The translations under genes and the position numbers were made by a program. The notes below the pieces were generated by a model that worked only from the letters and a program-made list of their open reading frames with translations, made no database searches and was not told the origin of the DNA. Shown in pieces: positions 48,227-55,298 of a DNA stretch of 64,000 nt (position 1 is its first letter; each line of letters opens with the position of its first letter). Origin of the DNA: SZUA-448 sp045627185 (GTDB lineage Bacteria; Bacillota; Clostridia; Lachnospirales; Lachnospiraceae); NCBI GenBank assembly GCA_045627185.1, contig JAZQNE010000098.1:9344-73343 (forward strand). Direction: 5' to 3'.

Positions 48227-50395
48227 ATGAAGAAGGGTGAAGTTATTTTTCATAACGTATTTACCGAAACAGATGAAATAATTGACCGTCTTGGCGGTGT
48301 TATTGACTCATCTGTTACCGATCTGAGATACTGGTTCGAGCTTCCGGACTGTATTGTAAGAGATGCTCTTTTCAGCGATGAATCCGAACGTTTCTGCATT
48401 CCTGCAGAGCCTGAACCCGGCGAAACGGTAACTTTGCGCTTCAGAACAGCTCTTGATAATGTTGATTCTGTTTCTGTTATTCTTGATAATCGCGAAATTC
48501 TGATGAATCTTGCCGAACGTACCCCGCTTTTCGATTATTATGAGTACAAGTTTGAACTTGGAACGGAGGAACTCCGTTATTATTTCAAGGTTGTACGTGA
48601 GGAAGAAGTTGTATTCTACAGTAAAATCGGTATTGCAGATGAAGCAACCTGCGCAACATATCTGTTCCGTATTGTTCCCGGCTTCAGAACGCCCGACTGG
48701 GCAAAGGGAGCCGTTATGTACCAGATTTTTGTTGACCGCTTCTGCAACGGCAATGTTGATAACGATGTTAAAACAGGCGAGTACTATTACCTTGGCGGGC
48801 CTGTCATTAAGAGCGATAACTGGTATAAATACCCCGCACCCATGGGTTCGAGCGAATTCTACGGCGGTGACCTTGCAGGTGTTCTGAAAAAACTGGATTA
48901 CCTTCAAAAGCTTGGTGTTGAGGTTATTTACCTGAATCCTATTTTTGTTTCCCCATCCAACCATAAATATGACAGCCAGGATTATGACTATGTTGACCCG
49001 CATTTCGGTGTTATCGTAAAGGATGAAGGTGAACTTCTTGAAGAAGGTGAAACCGACAACTCCAAGGCCACACGCTTCAGGTCGAGAGTTGCCTCGAAAG
49101 AAAACCTTGAGGCATCAAATGCATTGTTTGCGACACTCACGGCCGAAATCCACCGCCGTGGGATGAAAGTTATTCTGGACGGTGTTTTCAATCATTGCGG
49201 AAGCTTTAATAAATGGCTTGACCGTGAGAAAATTTATTCGGGTGCCGAAGGATACCCTGATGGTGCTTATGAAAGTGCTGACAGCCCGTATCGCCACTTC
49301 TTCTATTTTGAGAATGAAAACTGGCCCGACAACGGTTCCTACAGGGGCTGGTGGGATTATGAAACCCTCCCGAAACTGAATTATGAAGAATCTCCAGAGC
49401 TTGAGGAATACATTCTGGGAATAGCAAAGAAATGGCTGTCCGCGCCTTACAATATTGACGGATGGCGTCTTGATGTTGCTGCCGACCTTGGTTCCGGTCC
49501 CGAATACAACCACAGCTTCTGGAAAAAATTCCGTAAGGCAGTAAAGTCCGTAAATCCTGAGGCAATCATTATTGCAGAACATTACGGAGACCCTGCTGAA
49601 TGGCTTAAGGGTGACGAATGGGATACCGTAATGAATTACGATGCTTTCATGGAGCCTGTCACCTGGTTCCTGACCGGTATGGAAAAGCACAGCGATGATT
49701 ATGTTGAATCAAGACTTTGCAACCATGAACACTTCTACGGCGCAATGGGTTATTTCATGAACCGTTTCCACAGAAGTTCACTGCTTACCGCCATGAATGA
49801 ACTGTCAAACCATGATCATTCCCGCTTCCTGACACGTACAAACAGGAGAAAAGGCAGAAGCAGGGACCTCGGACCTGAGTCCGCATCGGAGGGAATCAAT
49901 GTTGCGGTAATGCGGGAGGCTGTTGTAATGCAGTTTACCTGGCCCGGTGCTCCAACCATTTATTACGGCGATGAAGCCGGCGTGTGCGGCTATACCGACC
50001 CTGACAACAGACGTACATATCCGTGGGATCATGAAGATAAATCCCTGCTCGAGTTCCACCGCGAGGTAATTCGTATGCATCGTTCGTACGATGCGCTGAA
50101 GAAGGGTTCGCTCCTTCTTCTTAACGGTGAACAGGGCGTTCTGGTTTACGGACGTTTTGACAATGAGGACCATTTTGTCATTGCCGTAAACAACAATTCC
50201 GAGCCCCGTACAGTGCGTGTTCCCGTATGGCGCATAGGAATGCTTGAGGATATGCCTATCTGCAGAATTCTTACGTCAAATGCCGACGGCTACAATTTTG
50301 AAGCGGTGATGCATCATCCCGAAACAGGCCAGCTGACGCTGACGCTTGAGCCGTATTCGGCAATTGTACTGAAAAATATTCACCAGTACATTTGA
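48227..50395 (+). CDS. GH13 alpha-glycosidase (neopullulanase-like)
   Basis: This 722-residue enzyme has an N-terminal beta-sandwich (1-150) like the starch-binding domain of neopullulanase/cyclomaltodextrinase, then the barrel starting AVMYQIFVDRFCNGN. The catalytic triad is Asp416 (GWRLDVA), Glu451 (IIIAEHYG) and Asp530 (LSNHDHSR), and the first conserved region is VILDGVFNHCG. An insert of about 30 residues (264-295) sits before it. It hydrolyses alpha-1,4 (and maybe 1,6) glucans, probably in the cytoplasm because no signal peptide is present. AAGGGG precedes the ATG. nth starts 11 bases after its stop. Confidence 0.92.
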   Translation: MKKGEVIFHNVFTETDEIIDRLGGVIDSSVTDLRYWFELPDCIVRDALFSDESERFCIPAEPEPGETVTLRFRTALDNVDSVSVILDNREILMNLAERTPLFDYYEYKFELGTEELRYYFKVVREEEVVFYSKIGIADEATCATYLFRIVPGFRTPDWAKGAVMYQIFVDRFCNGNVDNDVKTGEYYYLGGPVIKSDNWYKYPAPMGSSEFYGGDLAGVLKKLDYLQKLGVEVIYLNPIFVSPSNHKYDSQDYDYVDPHFGVIVKDEGELLEEGETDNSKATRFRSRVASKENLEASNALFATLTAEIHRRGMKVILDGVFNHCGSFNKWLDREKIYSGAEGYPDGAYESADSPYRHFFYFENENWPDNGSYRGWWDYETLPKLNYEESPELEEYILGIAKKWLSAPYNIDGWRLDVAADLGSGPEYNHSFWKKFRKAVKSVNPEAIIIAEHYGDPAEWLKGDEWDTVMNYDAFMEPVTWFLTGMEKHSDDYVESRLCNHEHFYGAMGYFMNRFHRSSLLTAMNELSNHDHSRFLTRTNRRKGRSRDLGPESASEGINVAVMREAVVMQFTWPGAPTIYYGDEAGVCGYTDPDNRRTYPWDHEDKSLLEFHREVIRMHRSYDALKKGSLLLLNGEQGVLVYGRFDNEDHFVIAVNNNSEPRTVRVPVWRIGMLEDMPICRILTSNADGYNFEAVMHHPETGQLTLTLEPYSAIVLKNIHQYI

Positions 50396-50406
50396 GGAAT
50401 GCAATA

Positions 50407-51057
50407 ATGAAAAAGAACGTTGAAGAAATTCTTGCGCTTCTGGATGAACACTACGGGACAGACCTTGTGTGCTATCTTGAATACGAAAATGCGTGGCAGC
50501 TGCTGTTCGCAACAATTCTGAGCGCACAGTGCACGGATGCGCGGGTGAATATCGTTACAAAAAAACTTTTCAGGGATTATCCGGACCTTCAGGCTTTTGC
50601 GGATGCTTCGCAGGAAGAAATGGAAGAAGCCGTGCGCGCTACGGGCTTTTACAGGCATAAAGCCGAAAACCTTATTTCGTGTGCAAAACAACTGCTTGAA
50701 AAATACGGAGGACGGGTTCCCGACACTATAGAAGAGCTGACACAGCTTCCGGGAGTTGGCAAAAAAACGGCAAATGTCATTCTCGGAAACATATACAATA
50801 AGCCGTCAATTGTTGTTGATACGCATGTTAAGCGTGTTTCAAAGAGACTTGGACTGACAAAAGAAGAGGACCCTGAAAAGGTCGAAAAAGACCTTTCAAA
50901 AGTCCTCCCGAAGGATCACTGGATTTTATATAACCTGCAGATAATTGCGCATGGCAGGGGCCTTTGCAACGCAAGAAAACCTAACTGCGCGGAATGCTTT
51001 TTAAGGGGATTTTGCAGGGCCGGTCAGAAGGATTTTTCAATTTCCTCAAGGTCCTGA
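50407..51057 (+). CDS. nth: Endonuclease III
   Basis: ATG 50407 (216 residues) has GAGGAA upstream. The helix-hairpin-helix LTQLPGVGKKTANVIL contains catalytic Lys120, and Asp138 is in VVDTHVKR, the same positions as in E. coli Nth. The C-terminal [4Fe-4S] cluster motif is C-x6-C-x2-C-x5-C (CNARKPNCAECFLRGFC). The enzyme removes oxidised pyrimidines and nicks abasic sites. It probably shares a transcript with the GH13 gene. Its last 34 bases overlap the convergent gene on the other strand. Confidence 0.96.
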   Translation: MKKNVEEILALLDEHYGTDLVCYLEYENAWQLLFATILSAQCTDARVNIVTKKLFRDYPDLQAFADASQEEMEEAVRATGFYRHKAENLISCAKQLLEKYGGRVPDTIEELTQLPGVGKKTANVILGNIYNKPSIVVDTHVKRVSKRLGLTKEEDPEKVEKDLSKVLPKDHWILYNLQIIAHGRGLCNARKPNCAECFLRGFCRAGQKDFSISSRS

Positions 51058-51677
51058 ATCAGCTTTTTCTTTGTAAGAGATTCAATACATTCGGCTTTGC
51101 CGACAAGTATTGTGAGCGATTTATGGTCGCTTTCGGACTTGTAAATATTGGCGAGTGTGATATAATCCTTTGAGATATCGTCCCCAATGGAAATCGAGTA
51201 TTCAAGTACCTTGGCAGCTTCCTTTGTGAAGGTGAGCGAAAGCAGAAGCTCGGCCTCCTTCGAAAGGCATCTTAAGAGGTTCTGATAAGAGGCATCGCAT
51301 TCGGAAAGAAATTCAAAGTTTCCGGCGCCGTATTCAAGCTTGACATCAGTGTTTGTGCGGTTTCCGAGACTGAGGATTTTCTGTTCGGAAAGCTCTCTCA
51401 GTTTGTTTTCATTGGCTACCAGTTCATCAAAGGACGGACATAAACCAAGAGGAAGACGGTCAACCGGGACCTTCAGGTAATCAAGCCCTGAAATATCGGC
51501 TTTTCTTGAGGCATTTGCCTCAGTTTCCCTGTCCCAGAAGTTCTGCGATTTTTCAACTTCAATCTTTTTGGAACGTCTTATGCAAAAAGAAAGAATACAG
51601 CAGAACATAAGGACGATTCCAACCATTCCGAACGGAAATTGTCTTAAAACTATAACGTACATTAACAGGGGTTTCAT
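51024..51677 (-). CDS. Membrane-anchored TPR-like protein, unknown
   Basis: This 217-residue protein has an N-terminal membrane anchor (FGMVGIVLMFCCILSFCIRRSKK) and a cytoplasmic part. Residues about 150-217 (TKEAAKVLEYSISIGDDISK, DYITLANIYKSESDHKSL) look like one or two TPR-type helical pairs. GAGGAGA precedes the ATG closely. It converges on nth and overlaps its end by 34 bases, so the two transcripts would be antisense to each other. No family was recognised. A scaffold role is a guess. Confidence 0.65.
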   Translation of the reverse strand: MKPLLMYVIVLRQFPFGMVGIVLMFCCILSFCIRRSKKIEVEKSQNFWDRETEANASRKADISGLDYLKVPVDRLPLGLCPSFDELVANENKLRELSEQKILSLGNRTNTDVKLEYGAGNFEFLSECDASYQNLLRCLSKEAELLLSLTFTKEAAKVLEYSISIGDDISKDYITLANIYKSESDHKSLTILVGKAECIESLTKKKLIQDLEEIEKSF

Positions 51678-51724
51678 GGATTCTCCTCAAAATAACCTTG
51701 CCTTCCGGCAGAAAGGATTTTTTT

Positions 51725-51829
51725 ATGAATATTTACAGCAAAAAAGGCAAAAGAGTATTTACGATTATCATCGTTGTTATTCTTGTTATTGCTATGATTG
51801 TTCCTTCACTGGTTTATCTGTTCCAATAA
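51725..51829 (+). CDS. 34-residue single-pass membrane peptide
   Basis: ATG 51725 is followed by 34 codons: MNIYSKKGKRVFTIIIVVI then a hydrophobic run ending SLVYLFQ. AGAAAGGA lies about 8 bases upstream. A basic N-terminus followed by one helix of about 20 residues gives an N-in single-pass membrane peptide. It diverges from the TPR-like gene at 51677. Small proteins of this shape are widespread in Firmicutes, but I cannot name the family. Confidence 0.6.
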   Translation: MNIYSKKGKRVFTIIIVVILVIAMIVPSLVYLFQ

Positions 51830-51880
51830 TTTTACACGAAACACTTGTAAAAGTCAACGAACAGGATGGTTCGGAGCAAT

Positions 51881-52378
51881 ATGGCAAAACAGTATATCGT
51901 AATGGTCGGAACGGCCGGAGCCGGAGCTGCACTTGAAGCCTTCGAACGCGACAGAAACGCCGTAGAAGCCCGTTTTCCGCGTTTTTTCCTCAAGAGGACT
52001 GACATACTGCGTGAGGAACTGAAAAAGCTGGCAGACGGCTTTCCCGGCGCTCCTGAGAGCAGCTGTACGGTTAACCTTTACGGCAAGAGCATTCTTGCGG
52101 CTCTCTGGGAACTTGGAGAAGCGGCCGGCAGCGGTTTTGAAGTTGTTTTTGACGATATTCCGCTCGACCAGTTTACAATTGAAATAACGGAATTGTCCGG
52201 TCTGAATCCGTATGAAGAAAATGCGGGAGCAGGCTGTCTTTTGGTTCTTTCGGATACCGAAAATGTTCTTAAATCCTGTAAAGAAGCCGGTGTTCGTGCT
52301 GCCGTTATAGGAGCGCTGAATGACACAAAGGCAAGAACAGCGGTAACTCAGGAAGGAATCAGGTACCTCAACAGGTAA
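51881..52378 (+). CDS. AIRS C-terminal-domain-like protein
   Basis: ATG 51881 (165 residues; CGGAG upstream) starts MAKQYIVMVGTAGAGAALEA. The second half, LNPYEENAGAGCLLVLSDTE then VLKSCKEAGVRAAVIGALND, resembles the C-terminal ATP-binding half of the AIR synthase/ThiL/HypE family, and KARTAVTQEGIRYLNR matches the usual last strand. The N-terminal catalytic half is missing, so this is a stand-alone half-protein, not a truncation with a lost neighbour. The function is unknown. It lies 37 bases before the Lrp-type regulator and may share its transcript. Confidence 0.65.
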   Translation: MAKQYIVMVGTAGAGAALEAFERDRNAVEARFPRFFLKRTDILREELKKLADGFPGAPESSCTVNLYGKSILAALWELGEAAGSGFEVVFDDIPLDQFTIEITELSGLNPYEENAGAGCLLVLSDTENVLKSCKEAGVRAAVIGALNDTKARTAVTQEGIRYLNR

Positions 52379-52415
52379 TTGACGGGAATAAAATTGAGAC
52401 AAGGTGGGAAAAGTA

Positions 52416-52898
52416 ATGAAGGACAAGATTTTACATGCGATTGAAATGAACTCAAAGATTGAGCTTAAGGACCTTGCAAAGCTTGTTGGAGCAACAGAGG
52501 AAGAAGTTTCGGCTGCCATCTGTGAGATGGAAGCTGATAAAATCATCTGCGGATATCCTACGCTGATTAACTGGGACAAGGCTGAGCATGAGAATGTTAC
52601 TGCTCTTATTGAGGTTAAGGTAACTCCTCAGCGCGGACTTGGTTTTGACAAGATTGCAGAGCGTATTTACAAGTATGATGAAGTCGAAGCGGTTTACCTT
52701 ATGTCGGGCGGCTTCGATCTTACGGTTGTTATTCGCTGCAAGACAATGCGTGAGGTGGCAGGCTTTGTTTCCGGACATCTTGCACCTATGGAATCCGTAC
52801 TCAGTACCGCAACTCATTTTGTATTAAAGAAATACAAGGAACATGGTATTCCGCTTGAGAGCGAGAGCCATGAAGAAAGGATGCTTGTTCTGCCATGA
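52416..52898 (+). CDS. Lrp/AsnC family regulator
   Basis: ATG 52416 (160 residues; AAGGTGGG upstream) is preferred over a GTG at 52404. A winged helix-turn-helix (KIELKDLAKLVGATEEEVSAAICEMEAD) precedes the RAM ligand domain (NVTALIEVKVTPQRGLGFDK, VEAVYLMSGGFDLTVVIRCK). It is longer than Lrp at its C-terminus. Such proteins sense amino acids and control their metabolism. Its last 4 bases overlap the aminotransferase start (ATGA), so it most likely regulates that gene, possibly in response to an amino acid. Confidence 0.93.
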   Translation: MKDKILHAIEMNSKIELKDLAKLVGATEEEVSAAICEMEADKIICGYPTLINWDKAEHENVTALIEVKVTPQRGLGFDKIAERIYKYDEVEAVYLMSGGFDLTVVIRCKTMREVAGFVSGHLAPMESVLSTATHFVLKKYKEHGIPLESESHEERMLVLP

Positions 52899-54064
52899 GA
52901 GACCCGCTTAGCAGGAAGGTGACATCCATTAAGCCTTCCGGAATCAGAAAATTTTTTGATATCGTCAGCGAAATGCAGGATGCAATCTCACTCGGCGTAG
53001 GTGAGCCCGATTTCGAGACACCGTGGCATATACGTGAAGAAGGCATTTATTCGCTTGAAAAGGGCAAGACTGTTTATACGTCAAACTCAGGCTTAAAGGA
53101 ACTGCGCGTTGAAATCTGCAATTACCTTGAGCGCAGGTTCGGCCTGACTTATGACCCGCTTAAGGAAACGGTTGTTACCGTCGGCGGCAGTGGGGCGATT
53201 GACATTGCCATGCGTGCAATGCTTGACGAGGGAGATGAAGTCATAATTCCCGAGCCGAGTTATGTTTCCTATGTCCCGTGTGTTATTCTTGCCGACGGTG
53301 TGCCGGTGACAATCAACTTAAAGCATGAAAATGAGTTCCGCCTTACGGCGCCTGAACTTGAGGCTGCAATAACACCTAAAACAAAGGTGCTGGTGCTTGC
53401 GTTCCCGAACAATCCTACCGGTGCGGTAATGACAAAAAAAGACCTTGAAGCAATAGCTGATGTGATTATAAAGCACGATCTGTACGTGGTTTCCGATGAA
53501 ATCTATTCCGAACTCACCTACGGTGCAAATCATGTTTCGATTGCATCACTGCCGGGTATGCGGGAAAGAACAATTGTCATCAACGGCTTTTCAAAATCCT
53601 ATGCAATGACCGGCTGGCGCCTGGGATACGCATGCGGACCCGCAAACATCATTAAGCAGATGACAAAGATTCACCAGTTTGCTATTATGTGTGCGCCCAC
53701 AACAAGCCAGTATGCCGCTATTGAAGCCATGCGTAACGGGGATTCCGATGTTGAGCGCATGCGAAATTCATATGACGGACGCCGCAGGTTTGTTGTATCA
53801 ACGCTTCGCGAAATGGGCCTTGAGTGCTTTGAACCGCTTGGCGCATTCTATGTTTTCCCGTCTGTCAGGGAATTCGGAATGACCTCAGACGAATTCGCAA
53901 CCAGACTGCTTCAGGAGCAGAAGCTTGCGGTTGTACCGGGAACGGCATTTGGTGAATGCGGTGAGGGCTTTATACGTATTTCGTACGCATATTCTCTCGA
54001 AAAACTTAAAGAAGCACTTTCGCGACTCGAAACTTTTGTAAAAAGTTTGAGAAAAGAAAAATAA
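52895..54064 (+). CDS. PLP-dependent class I aminotransferase
   Basis: This 389-residue fold-type I aminotransferase has SLGVGEPDFETP, the cofactor-binding GSGAIDIAMRA, FPNNPTGAVM, VVSDEIYSELTY and the PLP lysine in NGFSKSYAMTGWRLGYACG. C-terminal GEGFIRISYAYSLEKLKEA carries the substrate-carboxylate Arg. It belongs to the aspartate/aromatic/alanine group; the amino acid is not readable. Coupled by a 4-base overlap to an Lrp-type gene, an arrangement common in clostridia. Confidence 0.93.
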   Translation: MRDPLSRKVTSIKPSGIRKFFDIVSEMQDAISLGVGEPDFETPWHIREEGIYSLEKGKTVYTSNSGLKELRVEICNYLERRFGLTYDPLKETVVTVGGSGAIDIAMRAMLDEGDEVIIPEPSYVSYVPCVILADGVPVTINLKHENEFRLTAPELEAAITPKTKVLVLAFPNNPTGAVMTKKDLEAIADVIIKHDLYVVSDEIYSELTYGANHVSIASLPGMRERTIVINGFSKSYAMTGWRLGYACGPANIIKQMTKIHQFAIMCAPTTSQYAAIEAMRNGDSDVERMRNSYDGRRRFVVSTLREMGLECFEPLGAFYVFPSVREFGMTSDEFATRLLQEQKLAVVPGTAFGECGEGFIRISYAYSLEKLKEALSRLETFVKSLRKEK

Positions 54065-54067
54065 TAG

Positions 54068-54097
54068 TTGCCAAATCATATGAAAATATGATACAAT
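54068..54097 (+). promoter_or_regulatory. Promoter of cheX
   Basis: TTGCCA (54068-54073), 18-base spacer, TACAAT (54092-54097) with TGA before the -10 box. A hairpin GCAAAAA/TTTTTGC lies in the leader near 54114-54142. Confidence 0.6.
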
Positions 54098-54163
54098 TTT
54101 ACGTAGCGCAAAAGCAAAAATGTATCTTATCGTTTTTGCAATAAAATAGTTAGGAAAAAAAGA

Positions 54164-54646
54164 ATGGCAGCAACGATTAATGCGGATTTCGTAAATCCTT
54201 TTCTTATTGCATCTGCAAGCGTCCTGAAAAACCTGTGTGGAATTGATGTAAAAGTAGGAAAACCATACGTTAGAGAAAATGAATATACTGATGATAAGTT
54301 CCTTATCATGGTCGGTATCACGGGTGAGATGGCAGGTCAGGTTATCTACTGCTTCCCGATTGATGTGGCACTTGAAATCGCTACAAAAATGTGTGGCGGA
54401 ATCATGGAAATGACGGAACTTAATGAGATATCAAAGAGTGCAATCTGTGAACTGTGCAATATGATGCTGGGAAATACGGCAACCGTTTTCTCGACAAAAT
54501 CAATTGCCATAGATATTACGCCGCCTACCATGTGTACCGGAACGGTGAAGTTCTTCAGCGACAAACTCACCAATATCTGCATTCCGCTTTCCTTTGAGAC
54601 GGATAAAGCAATTGAAATTAATGTAACAATCAAGGATGGCGAATAA
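54164..54646 (+). CDS. cheX: CheX-type chemotaxis phosphatase
   Basis: This 160-residue protein fits CheX, a phosphatase of CheY-P. The active helix SAICELCNMMLGNTATVFS holds the Glu-x-x-Asn pair, and TPPTMCTGTVKFF and the N-terminal ADFVNPFLIASASVL (dimer interface) match the family. Only one such motif is visible, as in CheX rather than CheC. No other chemotaxis or flagellar gene is in the window, so its CheY partner is elsewhere. It has its own promoter and a terminator overlapping its stop. Confidence 0.85.
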   Translation: MAATINADFVNPFLIASASVLKNLCGIDVKVGKPYVRENEYTDDKFLIMVGITGEMAGQVIYCFPIDVALEIATKMCGGIMEMTELNEISKSAICELCNMMLGNTATVFSTKSIAIDITPPTMCTGTVKFFSDKLTNICIPLSFETDKAIEINVTIKDGE

Positions 54647-54662
54647 AAGCCATCCTTTTTTC
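54632..54662 (+). terminator. Terminator overlapping the cheX stop
   Basis: AAGGATGGC (54632-54640) pairs with GCCATCCTT (54649-54657) and is followed by TTTTT. The left arm lies in the last codons. Confidence 0.85.
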
Positions 54663-54669
54663 GATTTTG

Positions 54670-54721
54670 CCCGGGAATAATCCGGGAAAGTGATTAAATC
54701 CCGGGAATAATCCGGGAAAGT
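54670..54721 (+). repeat. Two direct 22-bp repeats, each a small hairpin
   Basis: Identical copies at 54670-54691 and 54700-54721 (period 30 bases), each containing CCCGG, a 7-base gap (GAATAAT) and CCGGG, then AAAGT. They lie directly before the trmL ribosome site GGGGGAAG. Confidence 0.8.
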
Positions 54722-54735
54722 TTTTTGGGGGAAGA

Positions 54736-55239
54736 ATGAATATAGTATTACTTGAGCCGGAAATTCCGGAAAACACCGGAAATATAGGAAGAACCTGCGT
54801 TGCAACAGGTTCGACACTTCATCTTATCCGCCCTTTGGGCTTCAATATTGATGAAAAAGCAGTAAGAAGAGCAGGACTTGATTACTGGCAGCATCTTGAC
54901 TTACGTGTCTATGATGATTATGCTGATTTCTGTGAGAAAAATCCCGATGCGAAAATTTTCTATGCAACCACAAAGGGACGTAACGTATACAGTGAAGTTA
55001 AGTTTGAGCAGAATGACTACATTATGTTTGGCAAGGAAAGTGCCGGAATACCGGAGGAAATCCTGATAAAACATCCGAACGAATGCATCAGAATTCCCAT
55101 GATTGGAGACATACGCTCACTGAATCTGGGAAACTCGGTTGCCGTTGTGTTATACGAAGCTTTGCGACAGAACAATTTTGAAAGCATGCGCCTTCAGGGT
55201 GAACTTCACAGACTGAACTGGGCGGATGCAATACAATGA
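54736..55239 (+). CDS. trmL: tRNA (cytidine(34)-2'-O)-methyltransferase
   Basis: This 167-residue SPOUT methyltransferase starts MNIVLLEPEIPENTGNIGRT, the TrmL signature, with LIRPLGFNIDEKAVRRAGLD next and the knot motifs MFGKESAGIPEEIL and RSLNLGNSVAVVLYEALRQ in the C-terminal half. It methylates the 2'-OH of the wobble base of leucine tRNAs. Length is normal. GGGGGAAG precedes the ATG by 3-4 bases after the direct repeats. mutS2 follows after 59 bases. Confidence 0.94.
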   Translation: MNIVLLEPEIPENTGNIGRTCVATGSTLHLIRPLGFNIDEKAVRRAGLDYWQHLDLRVYDDYADFCEKNPDAKIFYATTKGRNVYSEVKFEQNDYIMFGKESAGIPEEILIKHPNECIRIPMIGDIRSLNLGNSVAVVLYEALRQNNFESMRLQGELHRLNWADAIQ

Positions 55240-55298
55240 TTTAATGGTTTTATGTACTGCAATGCGGGAACAACCCACAAAATGAAAGTTAGGTTTTT

